Shown here: positions 37,030 through 46,931 of the stretch, piece by piece
Position numbering within the stretch: the first letter of the stretch is position 1
Layout of the letters: the number at the start of each line of letters is the position of its first letter
Assembly: GCA_027490305.1 (NCBI GenBank)
Contig: JAIXYI010000036.1
Span: forward strand, 144,989 to 208,988
DNA from: Flavobacteriaceae bacterium
Lineage (GTDB): Bacteria > Bacteroidota > Bacteroidia > Flavobacteriales > Flavobacteriaceae
Direction of reading: 5' to 3'
Length of the DNA: 64,000 nucleotides
Made by a program: the position numbers and the translations under genes
The notes under the pieces: model-generated
The model's database searches: none
What the model saw: only the letters and a program-made list of their open reading frames with translations
Told to the model about the DNA's origin: nothing

Positions 37030-38379
37030 ATGGAGAAAGAAATCATCATCATACCGGGCTGTACGGACCTGAATCGCGGTGACCAGGCGCTGGTATGGGA
37101 ATCTGCGAACCTTGTAGCCGACCTCGACCCTAAGGCACGATTCTGTGTACTCGAAAGCGGCACGAAGAAAGAAGACATCCACTTGCAGTCGCGCCAGACC
37201 AAAGCACTTGGTTTTGAAATTATCCCCAAAGTGTTGCGGCACCCAAGCCGTATCACGCAGAACAGCGCCAAGCAGAGTGTAGGTTATTCCAAGACCAATT
37301 ATATACTTTGGGGCATGCAGGGCGTGTATGACCTTTTGGCGACTTCGCTCGTTTTGAGTCGGTGGGTACTCTTGAATAAAATTGGAGAGGCCTTTTTGGG
37401 AAAAGAACAAAAGGCAACGGTGGAACGTTTCCGTAAAGCCGATGCCGTTATCGTAAAAGGAGGAGGCTTCATACATGCTTATGGTCGCGTGACGGATTTT
37501 TACACGATGTATTTTTCCCTTTATCACGTACTGCTCGCGTTGCGGTTCCGTAGGAAAGTAATGATTTTCCCGAATTCCATCGGACCGGTAAAGGGTTATT
37601 TCACCCGTAAGCTGGTAAAACGCGTATTAACCGGATGTAAGCTAGTAACCGTGCGGGAACGCGTTTCGGAAAACTATCTGCGAGATTCGTTTGGACTGCA
37701 ACCCGGCCTGTTCCCCGATCTTGGCTTTTACCTGAAGCCGAAGCAGCAGGATTATCGCAATTATCTTTTGTCAAAAGGCGTCCCGTTGGGAAAGAAGAAA
37801 TTGGTGGGCGTTACATTACGACCCTACCGTTTTCCGAATTCGCCCGATCCGGAAGTACGCTACCGAAATTATGTGGATGAAATAGTGAACTTTGTAAAAC
37901 TCGCCACGAATGAGGACTTCCACATCGTATTTTTTGCTCATACGCTCGGCCCGTCCTCACATGAGGATGACCGTCTAGCCATTAAGGATGTACTGGCGAA
38001 ACTGCCATCTGAGCTGAACGGAAGGTATTCTTATCTTGAGGATTTTGACCTTGACTGTAAGGATATCATGGGGCTGTATTCCCACCTCGATTTCATGGTG
38101 GGCACGCGTTTCCATTCCGTCATTTTTGCGCTGAACGTCAATGTTCCGTGCTTGGCTATCGCGTACGGGGGGAATAAGAGCTTTGGCATTATGGCCGATA
38201 TGAAACTGTCCGAATTCGTGTATCCGATAGAGGGCTTCAAGGGAAGCCGCTTCTATGAGTTGTTGTTATCGGCAGTTAACGACAAGCAAACCTATCTGGA
38301 GAAAATCGCGGCCTATCGCGTTTATCTTGACAATGCACGCATTGAACTCCAACGCGAAATAGCCCCTTTTATAAATTGA
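37030..38379 (+). CDS. Polysaccharide pyruvyl transferase family protein
   Basis: IIIPGCTDLNRGDQALVWES, VIVKGGGFIHAYG, FPNSIGPVKG, DFMVGTRFHSVIFALNVNVPCLAIAYGGNKSFG. Confidence 0.9.
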   Translation: MEKEIIIIPGCTDLNRGDQALVWESANLVADLDPKARFCVLESGTKKEDIHLQSRQTKALGFEIIPKVLRHPSRITQNSAKQSVGYSKTNYILWGMQGVYDLLATSLVLSRWVLLNKIGEAFLGKEQKATVERFRKADAVIVKGGGFIHAYGRVTDFYTMYFSLYHVLLALRFRRKVMIFPNSIGPVKGYFTRKLVKRVLTGCKLVTVRERVSENYLRDSFGLQPGLFPDLGFYLKPKQQDYRNYLLSKGVPLGKKKLVGVTLRPYRFPNSPDPEVRYRNYVDEIVNFVKLATNEDFHIVFFAHTLGPSSHEDDRLAIKDVLAKLPSELNGRYSYLEDFDLDCKDIMGLYSHLDFMVGTRFHSVIFALNVNVPCLAIAYGGNKSFGIMADMKLSEFVYPIEGFKGSRFYELLLSAVNDKQTYLEKIAAYRVYLDNARIELQREIAPFIN

Positions 38380-38382
38380 AAA

Positions 38383-39537
38383 ATGGAGCGAAAGAAAATA
38401 CTGTATACCGCTACGACGAACATCCACATCCTGAATTTCCACCTTCCTTACCTTGAGTGGTTCCGTTCACAGGGTTATGAGGTGCATGTGGCCTGTAATG
38501 GTAATCCGGATATTCCGGGTGCGGATAAGGTATTCACCGTGCCTTTCGGAAGGAGTCCGTTTGACAGTACCAACCGTAGGGCCTTCCGACAATTGAAACA
38601 GATTATCCGGGAGCACCACTATGAACTCATCCATGCCCACACGCCAATGGGCGGTATCGTGACACGTATGGCAGCCCGCGGCGCCCGGAAAAGTGGAACT
38701 AAAGTGTTGTATACCGCTCACGGCTTCCACTTCTATAAGGGGGCAGCACTTAAGAACTGGCTGGTTTTCTTTCCAATAGAGTGGTTTTTTGCTAGGTTTA
38801 CGGATGCCATAATAACCATCAATAACGAAGATTTTGCAACGCTTTCCTCCATGAATTTCCCTTCGGCTGGAAAGTTCAAAACAGACGGTATCGGAATCAA
38901 TCCTGACCGCCTTGACATCTCTGGCTACGACCGCGCGACCATACGCCATGAAATGGGAATTGGGGAAGATGAGGTTGTAATTCTTTACATTGCGGAGTTC
39001 ATTCCAAGGAAGAATCATCGCTTCATATTCGAATCCATCCCGGCAATTCTTGAAAAGGCTCCAAACACCCGCTTTGTATTCGCCGGAGGAAAGGCAGCTT
39101 TGGGTGATCAGATGATTGCCTATGCAAAGGCGAACGGATTTGAGGATCGTATTATCGTGCTGGGCTACCACCCGGAAATCGCCCGTTTTATCTCCATCGC
39201 CGACATTGGCATATCTTCAAGCCATGCTGAAGGTCTTCCAATCGGTATTGCCGAAATCATGTCGAAAGGGTTGCCAGTGGTGATATCTGACATCCGCGGG
39301 CACAACGAACTTGTCGCGCATGGAAAAAGCGGATTCCTCTATGAAAGAGCCTCCCGTCAGGCATTTGTAGAGGCCGTTGTAAGGCTGTGTCAGAACGCAG
39401 TGCTCAGGAAACAGATTGGGGATGAAGGTGCGCAATATGTGAAGAAATTCGATCTTCGTAACCCATTGGAACAGACAATTGCCATCTATAACCGATATTT
39501 GGATACGAAACCAAAACCCGATCGCGATGTTCAATAA
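38383..39537 (+). CDS. Glycosyltransferase family 4
   Basis: YELIHAHTPMGGIVTRMAAR, LYTAHGFHFYKGAALKNW, ISSSHAEGLPIGIAEIMSKGLPVV. Confidence 0.92.
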   Translation: MERKKILYTATTNIHILNFHLPYLEWFRSQGYEVHVACNGNPDIPGADKVFTVPFGRSPFDSTNRRAFRQLKQIIREHHYELIHAHTPMGGIVTRMAARGARKSGTKVLYTAHGFHFYKGAALKNWLVFFPIEWFFARFTDAIITINNEDFATLSSMNFPSAGKFKTDGIGINPDRLDISGYDRATIRHEMGIGEDEVVILYIAEFIPRKNHRFIFESIPAILEKAPNTRFVFAGGKAALGDQMIAYAKANGFEDRIIVLGYHPEIARFISIADIGISSSHAEGLPIGIAEIMSKGLPVVISDIRGHNELVAHGKSGFLYERASRQAFVEAVVRLCQNAVLRKQIGDEGAQYVKKFDLRNPLEQTIAIYNRYLDTKPKPDRDVQ

Positions 39538-40042
39538 ATTGCTGGAACGATACCGAAAGTACTGCTGGGATCCGGAGCGCTACGCCCGTCACCAAGGCGT
39601 CAAAATTGGCAAGAAGTGTAAGATATACAGTCGAAATTTCGGCTCAGAACCTTATCTGGTTGAGCTGGGTGACCATGTGCAGATTACGGCGGGCGTTCGA
39701 TTTTTTACCCATGGAGGTAGTTGGGTCTTTCGGGAAAAATACCCCAACTTCGATTTTTTTGGTAAGATAAAGGTTGGAAATAATGTCTACATAGGCACCT
39801 CCGCTTTCATTTTGCCCGGTGTTACCATCGGAAACAACGTTATCGTGGCGGCAGGATCGATAGTAACGAAAAGCATTCCCGACGATGCTATCGTGGGAGG
39901 AAATCCCGCACGTGTCATTGGAAACGTATCGGCCCTTGAAGAGCGAGTGCTTTCCTATAATCTGGACTGCAAAAAGATGAACCGTCAGCAGAAAAAGAAA
40001 TTCCTTTTATCGGTCGATGACTCCCAATTCATAAAAAAATAA
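39527..40042 (+). CDS. Hexapeptide-repeat acyltransferase
   Basis: VGNNVYIGTSAFILPGVTIGNNVIVAAGSIVTKSIPDDAIVGGNPARVIG; start reassigned to MFNKLLERYRKYCW, overlapping the upstream stop. Confidence 0.9.
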   Translation: MFNKLLERYRKYCWDPERYARHQGVKIGKKCKIYSRNFGSEPYLVELGDHVQITAGVRFFTHGGSWVFREKYPNFDFFGKIKVGNNVYIGTSAFILPGVTIGNNVIVAAGSIVTKSIPDDAIVGGNPARVIGNVSALEERVLSYNLDCKKMNRQQKKKFLLSVDDSQFIKK

Positions 40043-40044
40043 GC

Positions 40045-41163
40045 ATGATAGGAAAGATACGCCAGAAAATTTCAAGCAATCTCAAGAACGCCCGGGGATG
40101 GCGCTCCTCTCGCCGTATCGTTGTTTTTTCCGTAGATGATTATGGCAACGTCAAAGTCGACTCAAAGGAAGCCTTGGCCGCTATGGAAGCCGAGGGCGTT
40201 CGTCCACTTTCCCATTTCGACCTTTACGATACACTTGAAACGCCGGATGACCTCCAGGCGCTGTTCGAGATACTTACCAGCGTTACCGATTCAAAAGGGC
40301 GTCATGCTGCCTTTACCGCTTTTTCGCTGCCTGCCAATATCGATTTTGAAAGGATGGCGGCGGAGGATTATGCGGAATACCGATATGAACTTTTGCCGGA
40401 AACTTTTGCCAAACGGAAAGGCTATGAAGGTACTTGGAAACTTTGGCAGGAAGGGATGGACAAACGGATCTTTGTGCCGCAGTTTCACGGTCGGGAACAT
40501 CTAAACGTGAAAATGCTCAATGATGCCTTACAGCGCCGTGACCCCGCTACGCTTACGGCGTTGAAGAACCGTTCTTATACGGGTATTTCTGTCAAAACGT
40601 ATCCGTCTTACACCGCAGCTTTCGACTTTTGGGACTTCTCCGAAAATGAGGCCTTCCATGACATTATCGTAGACGGGCTCAACGCTTTTGAGAAAGTCTT
40701 TGGCCGACGTGCGCTGAACTTCAACCCTCCTGGCGGGCGCGAAAGCAGTGTGCTCCATACGACCCTTAAGGCCAATGGTATCCTGTTCATAGATACACCG
40801 TCAGACAAGCGTGAGCACGAAGGCGACGGAAAGTTCCGTCGAGTGGTGAATTATATGGGCAAGAAGAATGCAGAAGGGCAGACCTACCTCATCCGAAATG
40901 CCGTTTTCGAACCCAACGACAAAAAGCCTTTTGACTGGGTTGATAAAACACTTGGCGAGATAGAGATGGCGTTTCGGTGGAAGAAACCGGCTATTATAAG
41001 CTCCCATCGCGTGAATTACTGTGGCCATATTGACGAGGAACACCGCCGGAACGGACTTGCCTCGCTCAAGCGGCTCCTTGACGAAATCACGCGTCGTTGG
41101 CCTGATGTTGAATTCATGACGGCCGATGAACTGGGCCTCTTAATGTCTGGCAGTAATGTATAA
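40045..41163 (+). CDS. CE4/NodB-like polysaccharide deacetylase family protein, paralog B
   Basis: RIVVFSVDDYGNV, FVPQFHGREHLN (HxxxH), FEPND..DWVDKTLGEIEMAFRWKKPAIISSHRVN; colinear with paralog A at 33588. Confidence 0.65.
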   Translation: MIGKIRQKISSNLKNARGWRSSRRIVVFSVDDYGNVKVDSKEALAAMEAEGVRPLSHFDLYDTLETPDDLQALFEILTSVTDSKGRHAAFTAFSLPANIDFERMAAEDYAEYRYELLPETFAKRKGYEGTWKLWQEGMDKRIFVPQFHGREHLNVKMLNDALQRRDPATLTALKNRSYTGISVKTYPSYTAAFDFWDFSENEAFHDIIVDGLNAFEKVFGRRALNFNPPGGRESSVLHTTLKANGILFIDTPSDKREHEGDGKFRRVVNYMGKKNAEGQTYLIRNAVFEPNDKKPFDWVDKTLGEIEMAFRWKKPAIISSHRVNYCGHIDEEHRRNGLASLKRLLDEITRRWPDVEFMTADELGLLMSGSNV

Positions 41164-41758
41164 GCACTTCAAACGGTTCGGCGATTTTTTCGCTTCCTTC
41201 TGCCTCCTTATGTTGCTGTCACCACTGTTGTTGGTGGTAACGGTTCTACTGACCTTACAGAACAAAGGCAAGCCATTTTTCTACCAGAACCGCCCTGGAA
41301 AAGACGCGAAACCGTTTGATATTATCAAGTTCAAATCGATGACCGATGCCCGTGACGCATCCGGCACCCTGCTACCCGATCGTGACCGGATTACGGCGTT
41401 CGGCGCCTTCCTGCGTAAAACGTCGATTGATGAACTGCCACAGTTGCTTAACGTCCTGAAGGGCGATATGAGCCTCGTAGGGCCAAGACCATTGCTTTTC
41501 AAGTACATTCCCCTATACACCCCCGAGCAGATGCGCCGACATGAAATGCGTCCTGGTATCACGGGATGGGCCCAGGTAAATGGGCGGAATTCGATCAGTT
41601 GGACCGACAAATTCCGGATGGACATCTACTATGTTGACAATGTTTCTTTACTTTTGGATATCAGGATCATGCTACTGACTTTCGGAAAAGTGTTCAGGGG
41701 CAGTGGTGTGAACCAAAGTGATGACCGCCCCATGCAACCATTTAACGGAACGAACTGA
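41156..41758 (+). CDS. Initiating undecaprenyl-phosphate sugar transferase (PglC/WcaJ C-terminal type), copy 1
   Basis: [69 protein letters not shown]. Confidence 0.94.
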   Translation: MYKHFKRFGDFFASFCLLMLLSPLLLVVTVLLTLQNKGKPFFYQNRPGKDAKPFDIIKFKSMTDARDASGTLLPDRDRITAFGAFLRKTSIDELPQLLNVLKGDMSLVGPRPLLFKYIPLYTPEQMRRHEMRPGITGWAQVNGRNSISWTDKFRMDIYYVDNVSLLLDIRIMLLTFGKVFRGSGVNQSDDRPMQPFNGTN

Positions 41759-42780
41759 TGATGAAACGCCTATTGTATCTCGGGTATTATGCCAAAGAGC
41801 TTGATCGCGTCAAGTTCAGGAAATTCATTAACCATGTTTCGACATATGACCGTATCCCGAAATGGAAGCTGTTTGCGGATATGATCACTTCGTCTCTGCG
41901 ATATAATATCTCGTTCAACGAATATTTCCTATTTCACTTTTACAAAAGCGACCATAAACTGCGGTCTACTTACGCTGGAACCGGTTTTATGTATGAATAC
42001 CAGCTCGCGATGAACCCAAAGTCAAAGCGGCACGTACTGGAAGACAAACTGGCTTTCCTCAGAGAGTTCAAAGATTTTGTGATTCACGATTATGCCTCGC
42101 TTGTCGATATGCGGCACGACACGTCGATTGCAGCCCGTTTACTGGCTAATCCGTCCGGGAAAGTGGTGCTGAAAGGATCCGACGGGCAGTGCGGCCGTGG
42201 CATAGAGGTTAGGGAAAGCAAGGATTTTACGCCAGAGTCGCTGATTGAAAGACTTCAGGAAATCGGAAATGACTTTGTAGAGGAATTTGTCATGCAACAC
42301 CATGACCTTAACCGGCTTTCCTCTTCCGGACTCAACACCGTCCGTATCGTGACCCAGCTCAATGACCGCGACGAAGCCGATATCATTGGGGCACGGTTAC
42401 GCATCACCGTTAATTCGCCCGTCGATAATATGGCGGCAGGGAATATTGCGGCCCCCATCGATCCGGAAACGGGTGTGGTTATAGGCGGTGGCGTCTACAG
42501 TGATATCACCAAACCCATAGAGGAAGTGCACCCAGTTACTGGCGTACCTATTGTTGGCTTCCACGTTCCGTTTTGGAAAGAAGCCGCCGAAATGGTGCGC
42601 AGGGCGGCACTCATCGAGAAAGGCAATCGGTCAGTAGGCTGGGATGTCGCCATCACCAGCCGGGGTCCTGAGCTCATAGAGGGCAACCACGACTGGTGCA
42701 AATTGCTCTGGCAACTTCCCGTGCAAAAAGGACTAAAGAACATCTTACAACAATACCAAAAAACAGCACCCAATACATGA
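41758..42780 (+). CDS. Sugar-transfer-associated ATP-grasp family protein
   Basis: VLKGSDGQCGRGI, EEFVMQHHDLNRLSSSGLNTVRIVT, GWDVAITSRGPELIEGNHDW. Confidence 0.85.
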   Translation: MMKRLLYLGYYAKELDRVKFRKFINHVSTYDRIPKWKLFADMITSSLRYNISFNEYFLFHFYKSDHKLRSTYAGTGFMYEYQLAMNPKSKRHVLEDKLAFLREFKDFVIHDYASLVDMRHDTSIAARLLANPSGKVVLKGSDGQCGRGIEVRESKDFTPESLIERLQEIGNDFVEEFVMQHHDLNRLSSSGLNTVRIVTQLNDRDEADIIGARLRITVNSPVDNMAAGNIAAPIDPETGVVIGGGVYSDITKPIEEVHPVTGVPIVGFHVPFWKEAAEMVRRAALIEKGNRSVGWDVAITSRGPELIEGNHDWCKLLWQLPVQKGLKNILQQYQKTAPNT

Positions 42781-43841
42781 GGATACTAATCACCGGGGTC
42801 GGTGGACCTACACCCAGGAGCTTTGCTATTTCATTGAAGAAATACAGTTTTTACAAGAGGTTCGAGCTCTTCGGGACGGATATCAATCCGCTGGCCGTTG
42901 GACTCTACCAAAACGAACTGTTCAACGCCACTTTCGTAGTGCCTTCGGCTTCACATCCTGATTATTGGCCCGCCATGCGAGAACTTATCGCCGAAAACGG
43001 CATTGAACTCGCGGTAATCCTGCCTGAAATGGAGGTCATGGAGTGGAGTCGTGTCAAAGAAGCGGGCGGCCTTCCGTGCAAGGCGCTACTGCCTGATTAC
43101 AGTATGGCAACATTGTTGGTGGATAAGGCAAAGATGACCGATATCCTCGATGACATGAACCTGGTCCCGAAATCGGTGGCATTCCATCGGGACCTCAAGG
43201 ATTTTTCCGAAGTATTTGCGAAGCTTGGTGAAAATTTCTGGGTACGCAGCACTAAAGGCACCAGCGGACTAGGCTCGCTTCGCGTTGAAGACGAGAATGC
43301 GTTACGCAATTGGATCTCCATCAACCCGGGTGTGGAGGAATTTCTGGCGAGCCAGTTCCTTCCTGGTCGGAATCTTGCCTGCAAAATGCTCTATTTCAAT
43401 GGGAAATTATTGCGGACTGCATGTGCCGAACGCGTCAATTATATCATGGCCAAGGTCGCACCTTCCGGGATCACCGGCAACACGTCATTTGGTCGATTGC
43501 TGAACGAACCCGCGCTTGTGGATACAGCCATTAGTGCGATGGATCGTCTTTTCGAACACACCGGGGCTGCCCGCCACGGTTTTTTTACAGTTGACTTCAA
43601 GGAGGATGCAGCCGGGAAACCGTACATCACCGAAATCAATGTAAGGCATGTTGCATTTACACAGTGCTTTTCAGCCGGTGGCGCCAATTTCGCAGAAGAT
43701 ACGGTACGACTGCTCGACAATGACCCGGATTTCGATCTCGACTATCGCATGTATGAGTTCGAGAAAGGACTGATTTTCCTGCGCGACGTCGACTCGTTGC
43801 CGATACTGATGAAGGAATCGGAATTAATTGCCAAAAGATAA
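42777..43841 (+). CDS. ATP-grasp (CarB-like) ligase
   Basis: ILITGVGGPTPRSFAISLK, FWVRSTKGTSGLGSLRVED, FFTVDFKEDAAGKPYITEINVRH; ATGA overlap with upstream gene. Confidence 0.85.
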   Translation: MRILITGVGGPTPRSFAISLKKYSFYKRFELFGTDINPLAVGLYQNELFNATFVVPSASHPDYWPAMRELIAENGIELAVILPEMEVMEWSRVKEAGGLPCKALLPDYSMATLLVDKAKMTDILDDMNLVPKSVAFHRDLKDFSEVFAKLGENFWVRSTKGTSGLGSLRVEDENALRNWISINPGVEEFLASQFLPGRNLACKMLYFNGKLLRTACAERVNYIMAKVAPSGITGNTSFGRLLNEPALVDTAISAMDRLFEHTGAARHGFFTVDFKEDAAGKPYITEINVRHVAFTQCFSAGGANFAEDTVRLLDNDPDFDLDYRMYEFEKGLIFLRDVDSLPILMKESELIAKR

Positions 43842-43903
43842 TCAAGACATCATGACCTAAAGGACCCTCGAAGGTCTTATGCCTCTAACCAAAAACACAA
43901 CGA

Positions 43904-45340
43904 ATGCTGTTTAATTCGCTACAATACGCCCTTTTCTTTCCAGTCGTCTTCGTGCTGTACTGGTTCGTGACCCAGAAGAACCTGAAATGGCAGAACATCA
44001 TGCTTTTGGCTGCCAGTTATTTCTTTTATGGTTGTTGGGATTGGCGCTTCGTTTTCCTGCTGGCTTTTTCCACAGCGCTGGATTTCTACTCAGGACTGGC
44101 TATCCACCACAACGAGACCAAAGCGAGAAGGAAGATGTGGTTGGTCATTAGTGTTTGTATCAACCTTGGTTTCCTTGGCTTTTTTAAGTATTATAACTTC
44201 TTTATTGAGTCTTTTGCCGAATTGATACAGCATTTTGGCATGCGTCCTCATTACAGCACGTTGAGGATCATCCTGCCTGTGGGGATTTCGTTCTACACTT
44301 TTCATGGACTATCCTACGTTTTTGATATCTACAACCGACGCATTGAACCAACGCGAAACCTTGTCAATTATACCCTCTTTGTGAGCTTTTTCCCATTGCT
44401 CGTAGCCGGTCCGATTGAGCGTGCCACGCACCTCCTTCCGCAGATTGAAAAGCCCCGGCGATTCAGTGCTTCCGGCGCAGTGGACGGGCTTCGACAGGTG
44501 TTGTGGGGACTTTTCAAGAAGATTGTGATTGCCGACAACTGTGCGCAGTTTGCCAATATGCTTTTCGACCATCCGGAATCGTATTCATGGTCGACGCTCA
44601 TTCTCGGGCCTCTTTTCTTCGCCTTCCAGATTTATGGGGATTTTTCGGGCTATTCTGACATTGCGCTGGGGTCTGCCCGGATCCTGGGCTTCGAATTGCT
44701 TAAGAACTTCAGTTTCCCTTATTTCTCGCGCGACATGGCCGAGTTCTGGCGCCGCTGGCATATCTCGCTGTCCTCGTGGTTCAAGGACTACCTTTATATT
44801 CCGCTGGGCGGCAGTAAGGTGGGGATGTGGACTAAGATACGGAACACGTTTATTATCTTCATCGTTAGTGGCTTTTGGCATGGTGCGGCCTGGACATACC
44901 TTCTTTGGGGATTCATTAACGCCGTTTTCGTATTGCCTTCCGTCATTTTCAAGGGGAATAAAAACATTGACATTATCGGCAAGGGTCGTTTCTTTCCGCC
45001 GCTTGGGGATTTTCTTAAGATGATGTTCACGTTTTTTGTGTCTCAACAGATACTCTGGGTGTTTTTCCGTGCCCGGACGGTTCATGATGCGTTCTCGTAC
45101 CTGGCATCTATTTTTACCGGCCAGATAGGAGAGAAGGCCTTTGAAGTGCCTATTTACATCATCCTTTTAGTGGTGGGCTTTATGTTCATCGAATGGATAG
45201 GGCGTGAAGACAATTTCGCCATTGAAAAACTGGGGCTTCGATGGCCAAAGCCAGTCAGGTGGGCATTCTATTACCTGTTGGGCTTCCTCGTGTTCCTTTA
45301 TTTCGGAAAAGAAGAACAATTCATTTACTTTCAATTCTGA
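43904..45340 (+). CDS. MBOAT family O-acyltransferase (AlgI-like)
   Basis: LFNSLQYALFFPVVFVLYW, NIMLLAASYFFYGCWDWRF, YGDFSGYSDIALGSARILGF, FWRRWHISLSSWFKDYLYIPLGGSK, SGFWHGAAWTYLLWG. Confidence 0.96.
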   Translation: MLFNSLQYALFFPVVFVLYWFVTQKNLKWQNIMLLAASYFFYGCWDWRFVFLLAFSTALDFYSGLAIHHNETKARRKMWLVISVCINLGFLGFFKYYNFFIESFAELIQHFGMRPHYSTLRIILPVGISFYTFHGLSYVFDIYNRRIEPTRNLVNYTLFVSFFPLLVAGPIERATHLLPQIEKPRRFSASGAVDGLRQVLWGLFKKIVIADNCAQFANMLFDHPESYSWSTLILGPLFFAFQIYGDFSGYSDIALGSARILGFELLKNFSFPYFSRDMAEFWRRWHISLSSWFKDYLYIPLGGSKVGMWTKIRNTFIIFIVSGFWHGAAWTYLLWGFINAVFVLPSVIFKGNKNIDIIGKGRFFPPLGDFLKMMFTFFVSQQILWVFFRARTVHDAFSYLASIFTGQIGEKAFEVPIYIILLVVGFMFIEWIGREDNFAIEKLGLRWPKPVRWAFYYLLGFLVFLYFGKEEQFIYFQF

Positions 45341-45342
45341 TC

Positions 45343-46248
45343 ATGCGTCGATTCCTAAAACAAATTTTCGTATTCCTTGGCCTGTCAGCAGTATTTTATG
45401 TGCTTTTTGGGCTGTTCCTGCTACCCTCATTACTAGAGTGGCGCATGGGAATCAATATCGAACAGCAGTTGGAAAAGTCTTTTTCCTATGCCAAAACCCG
45501 AAAGTACGACATGGTCGTGATGGGTAATTCGCGCATGTTCTGTGGCGTTAATCCAGATAAGATTTCGATACCCGCCTATAACTTTTCCCACAACAACGAT
45601 TCCTATAACCAATTGTACTGGAAGCTTGAATGGTTGAAGGAACACGGTAAGAAAATCGATTATCTCGTGTTAGGTGTGGACTACTTCCAGTTTGGAATTT
45701 TTTCAGATTCACGCAATTACGCCTACTTTAAGTACTTGGGCGAAGGTTATCAGGCTGATTATCCAAAGAAAGATTATCGCTTGCTTTACTATAAAGAACT
45801 GTTACGTCCGGTCAAAGTGAGGAGCCTTTTCAAAAAGGAAGTGGAAGACCTTCACGATGTAAAACCAAATGGACAGTATCTGCGTTTCGGCGTGCCCAAA
45901 GAAGGCGCATTTATTCGCCGTGAGAAGAAAACCGTACCACTGCAATTCGAATACTTCAAACGTATATTGCTCGAGTGTCAAGCGAATGGTATCAGAGTTT
46001 TTCTCGTGATGCCGCCCCTCAGGGAAGCTGAAATGCGAAATTACACGCCAGAAGAGGTCGCGAACTTTGAGCGCTTAATGAAAGGGTTTCTTAAAAAAGG
46101 CAAAGTGGACTACTTCAACTTTTCGTGTGACCCACATTTTAAATGGAACGATTTTATCGACTTTACACACCTAAGCCAGACGGCTGCAGATCGTTTCAGT
46201 ACCCAGCTTAATGATTCGATTTCAAAGTCGCTGAAAGATGGACTTTGA
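45343..46248 (+). CDS. SGNH/AlgJ-DltD-like protein paired with MBOAT
   Basis: N-terminal TM; VVMGNSRMFCGVNPDKI; C-terminal DFTHLSQTAADRFS; start reassigned to MRRFLKQIFVFLGLSAVFYVLFG. Confidence 0.7.
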   Translation: MRRFLKQIFVFLGLSAVFYVLFGLFLLPSLLEWRMGINIEQQLEKSFSYAKTRKYDMVVMGNSRMFCGVNPDKISIPAYNFSHNNDSYNQLYWKLEWLKEHGKKIDYLVLGVDYFQFGIFSDSRNYAYFKYLGEGYQADYPKKDYRLLYYKELLRPVKVRSLFKKEVEDLHDVKPNGQYLRFGVPKEGAFIRREKKTVPLQFEYFKRILLECQANGIRVFLVMPPLREAEMRNYTPEEVANFERLMKGFLKKGKVDYFNFSCDPHFKWNDFIDFTHLSQTAADRFSTQLNDSISKSLKDGL

Positions 46249-46930
46249 GGTTGTTCTTGAGAATGTGGCAGAGGCTTCACTGGCGGCTCGCTACGGCGCC
46301 AAGCGCATCGAACTTTGTGGCGCCCTCGAAGTAGGAGGTATCACGCCTTCAGTTGCGGTTATCGAAGCCTGTTCCAATATCGCCTGTGAACTTCACGTTA
46401 TGATTCGGCCCCGACCGGGAGATTTCGTATATACAGAGTGGGAGATTGCCGTAATGAAACGCGACATAGAACTTGCAGCGTCATTCGGCGCGACAGGTGT
46501 TGTTTTTGGACTGCTTAACGCGTTCGGAGATGTCGATGCTGAATCCACAAGGTCGCTCGCCCAAAAGGCAAAACAGCTAGGGCTTCAAGTGACGTTTCAT
46601 AGGGCTATCGATTTTGTTCCTGACATGGTGGCCGGTATAGAAACGCTGATTGGGTTGGGCATTGATCGCATCCTTACCTCAGGAGGCAAGGCGAATGTAG
46701 ATCAAGGTTGGCAGGATGTCGCCACACTTCACGACCATTTCCGGGGCAGGATACAGGTAATGGCGGGTGGCGGTGTGAATCTCGAAAACGCTACAAGGTT
46801 GAAAGGCCGCATAGACGCGTTACATTTCAATGTACGGAAGCCGCGAAGCACATCTGGTCTTTCCATGGGTGTAAGCTATGACTTGGATGAAGACAAAATA
46901 GCAGCCATTTCAAAACTGCTACAAACCTGA
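46238..46930 (+). CDS. cutC: Copper homeostasis protein CutC family
   Basis: FEVVLENVAEASLAARYGAKRIELCGALEVGGITPS, HVMIRPRPGDFVYTEWE, VTFHRAIDFVPD, RILTSGGKANVDQG. Confidence 0.93.
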   Translation: MDFEVVLENVAEASLAARYGAKRIELCGALEVGGITPSVAVIEACSNIACELHVMIRPRPGDFVYTEWEIAVMKRDIELAASFGATGVVFGLLNAFGDVDAESTRSLAQKAKQLGLQVTFHRAIDFVPDMVAGIETLIGLGIDRILTSGGKANVDQGWQDVATLHDHFRGRIQVMAGGGVNLENATRLKGRIDALHFNVRKPRSTSGLSMGVSYDLDEDKIAAISKLLQT

Positions 46931-46931
46931 T

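Noticed and set aside
44529-45085. Overlapping ORFs 44529..45023 + and 44585..45085 -
   Set aside because: Alternative frames of the strongly conserved MBOAT gene; no recognisable motifs
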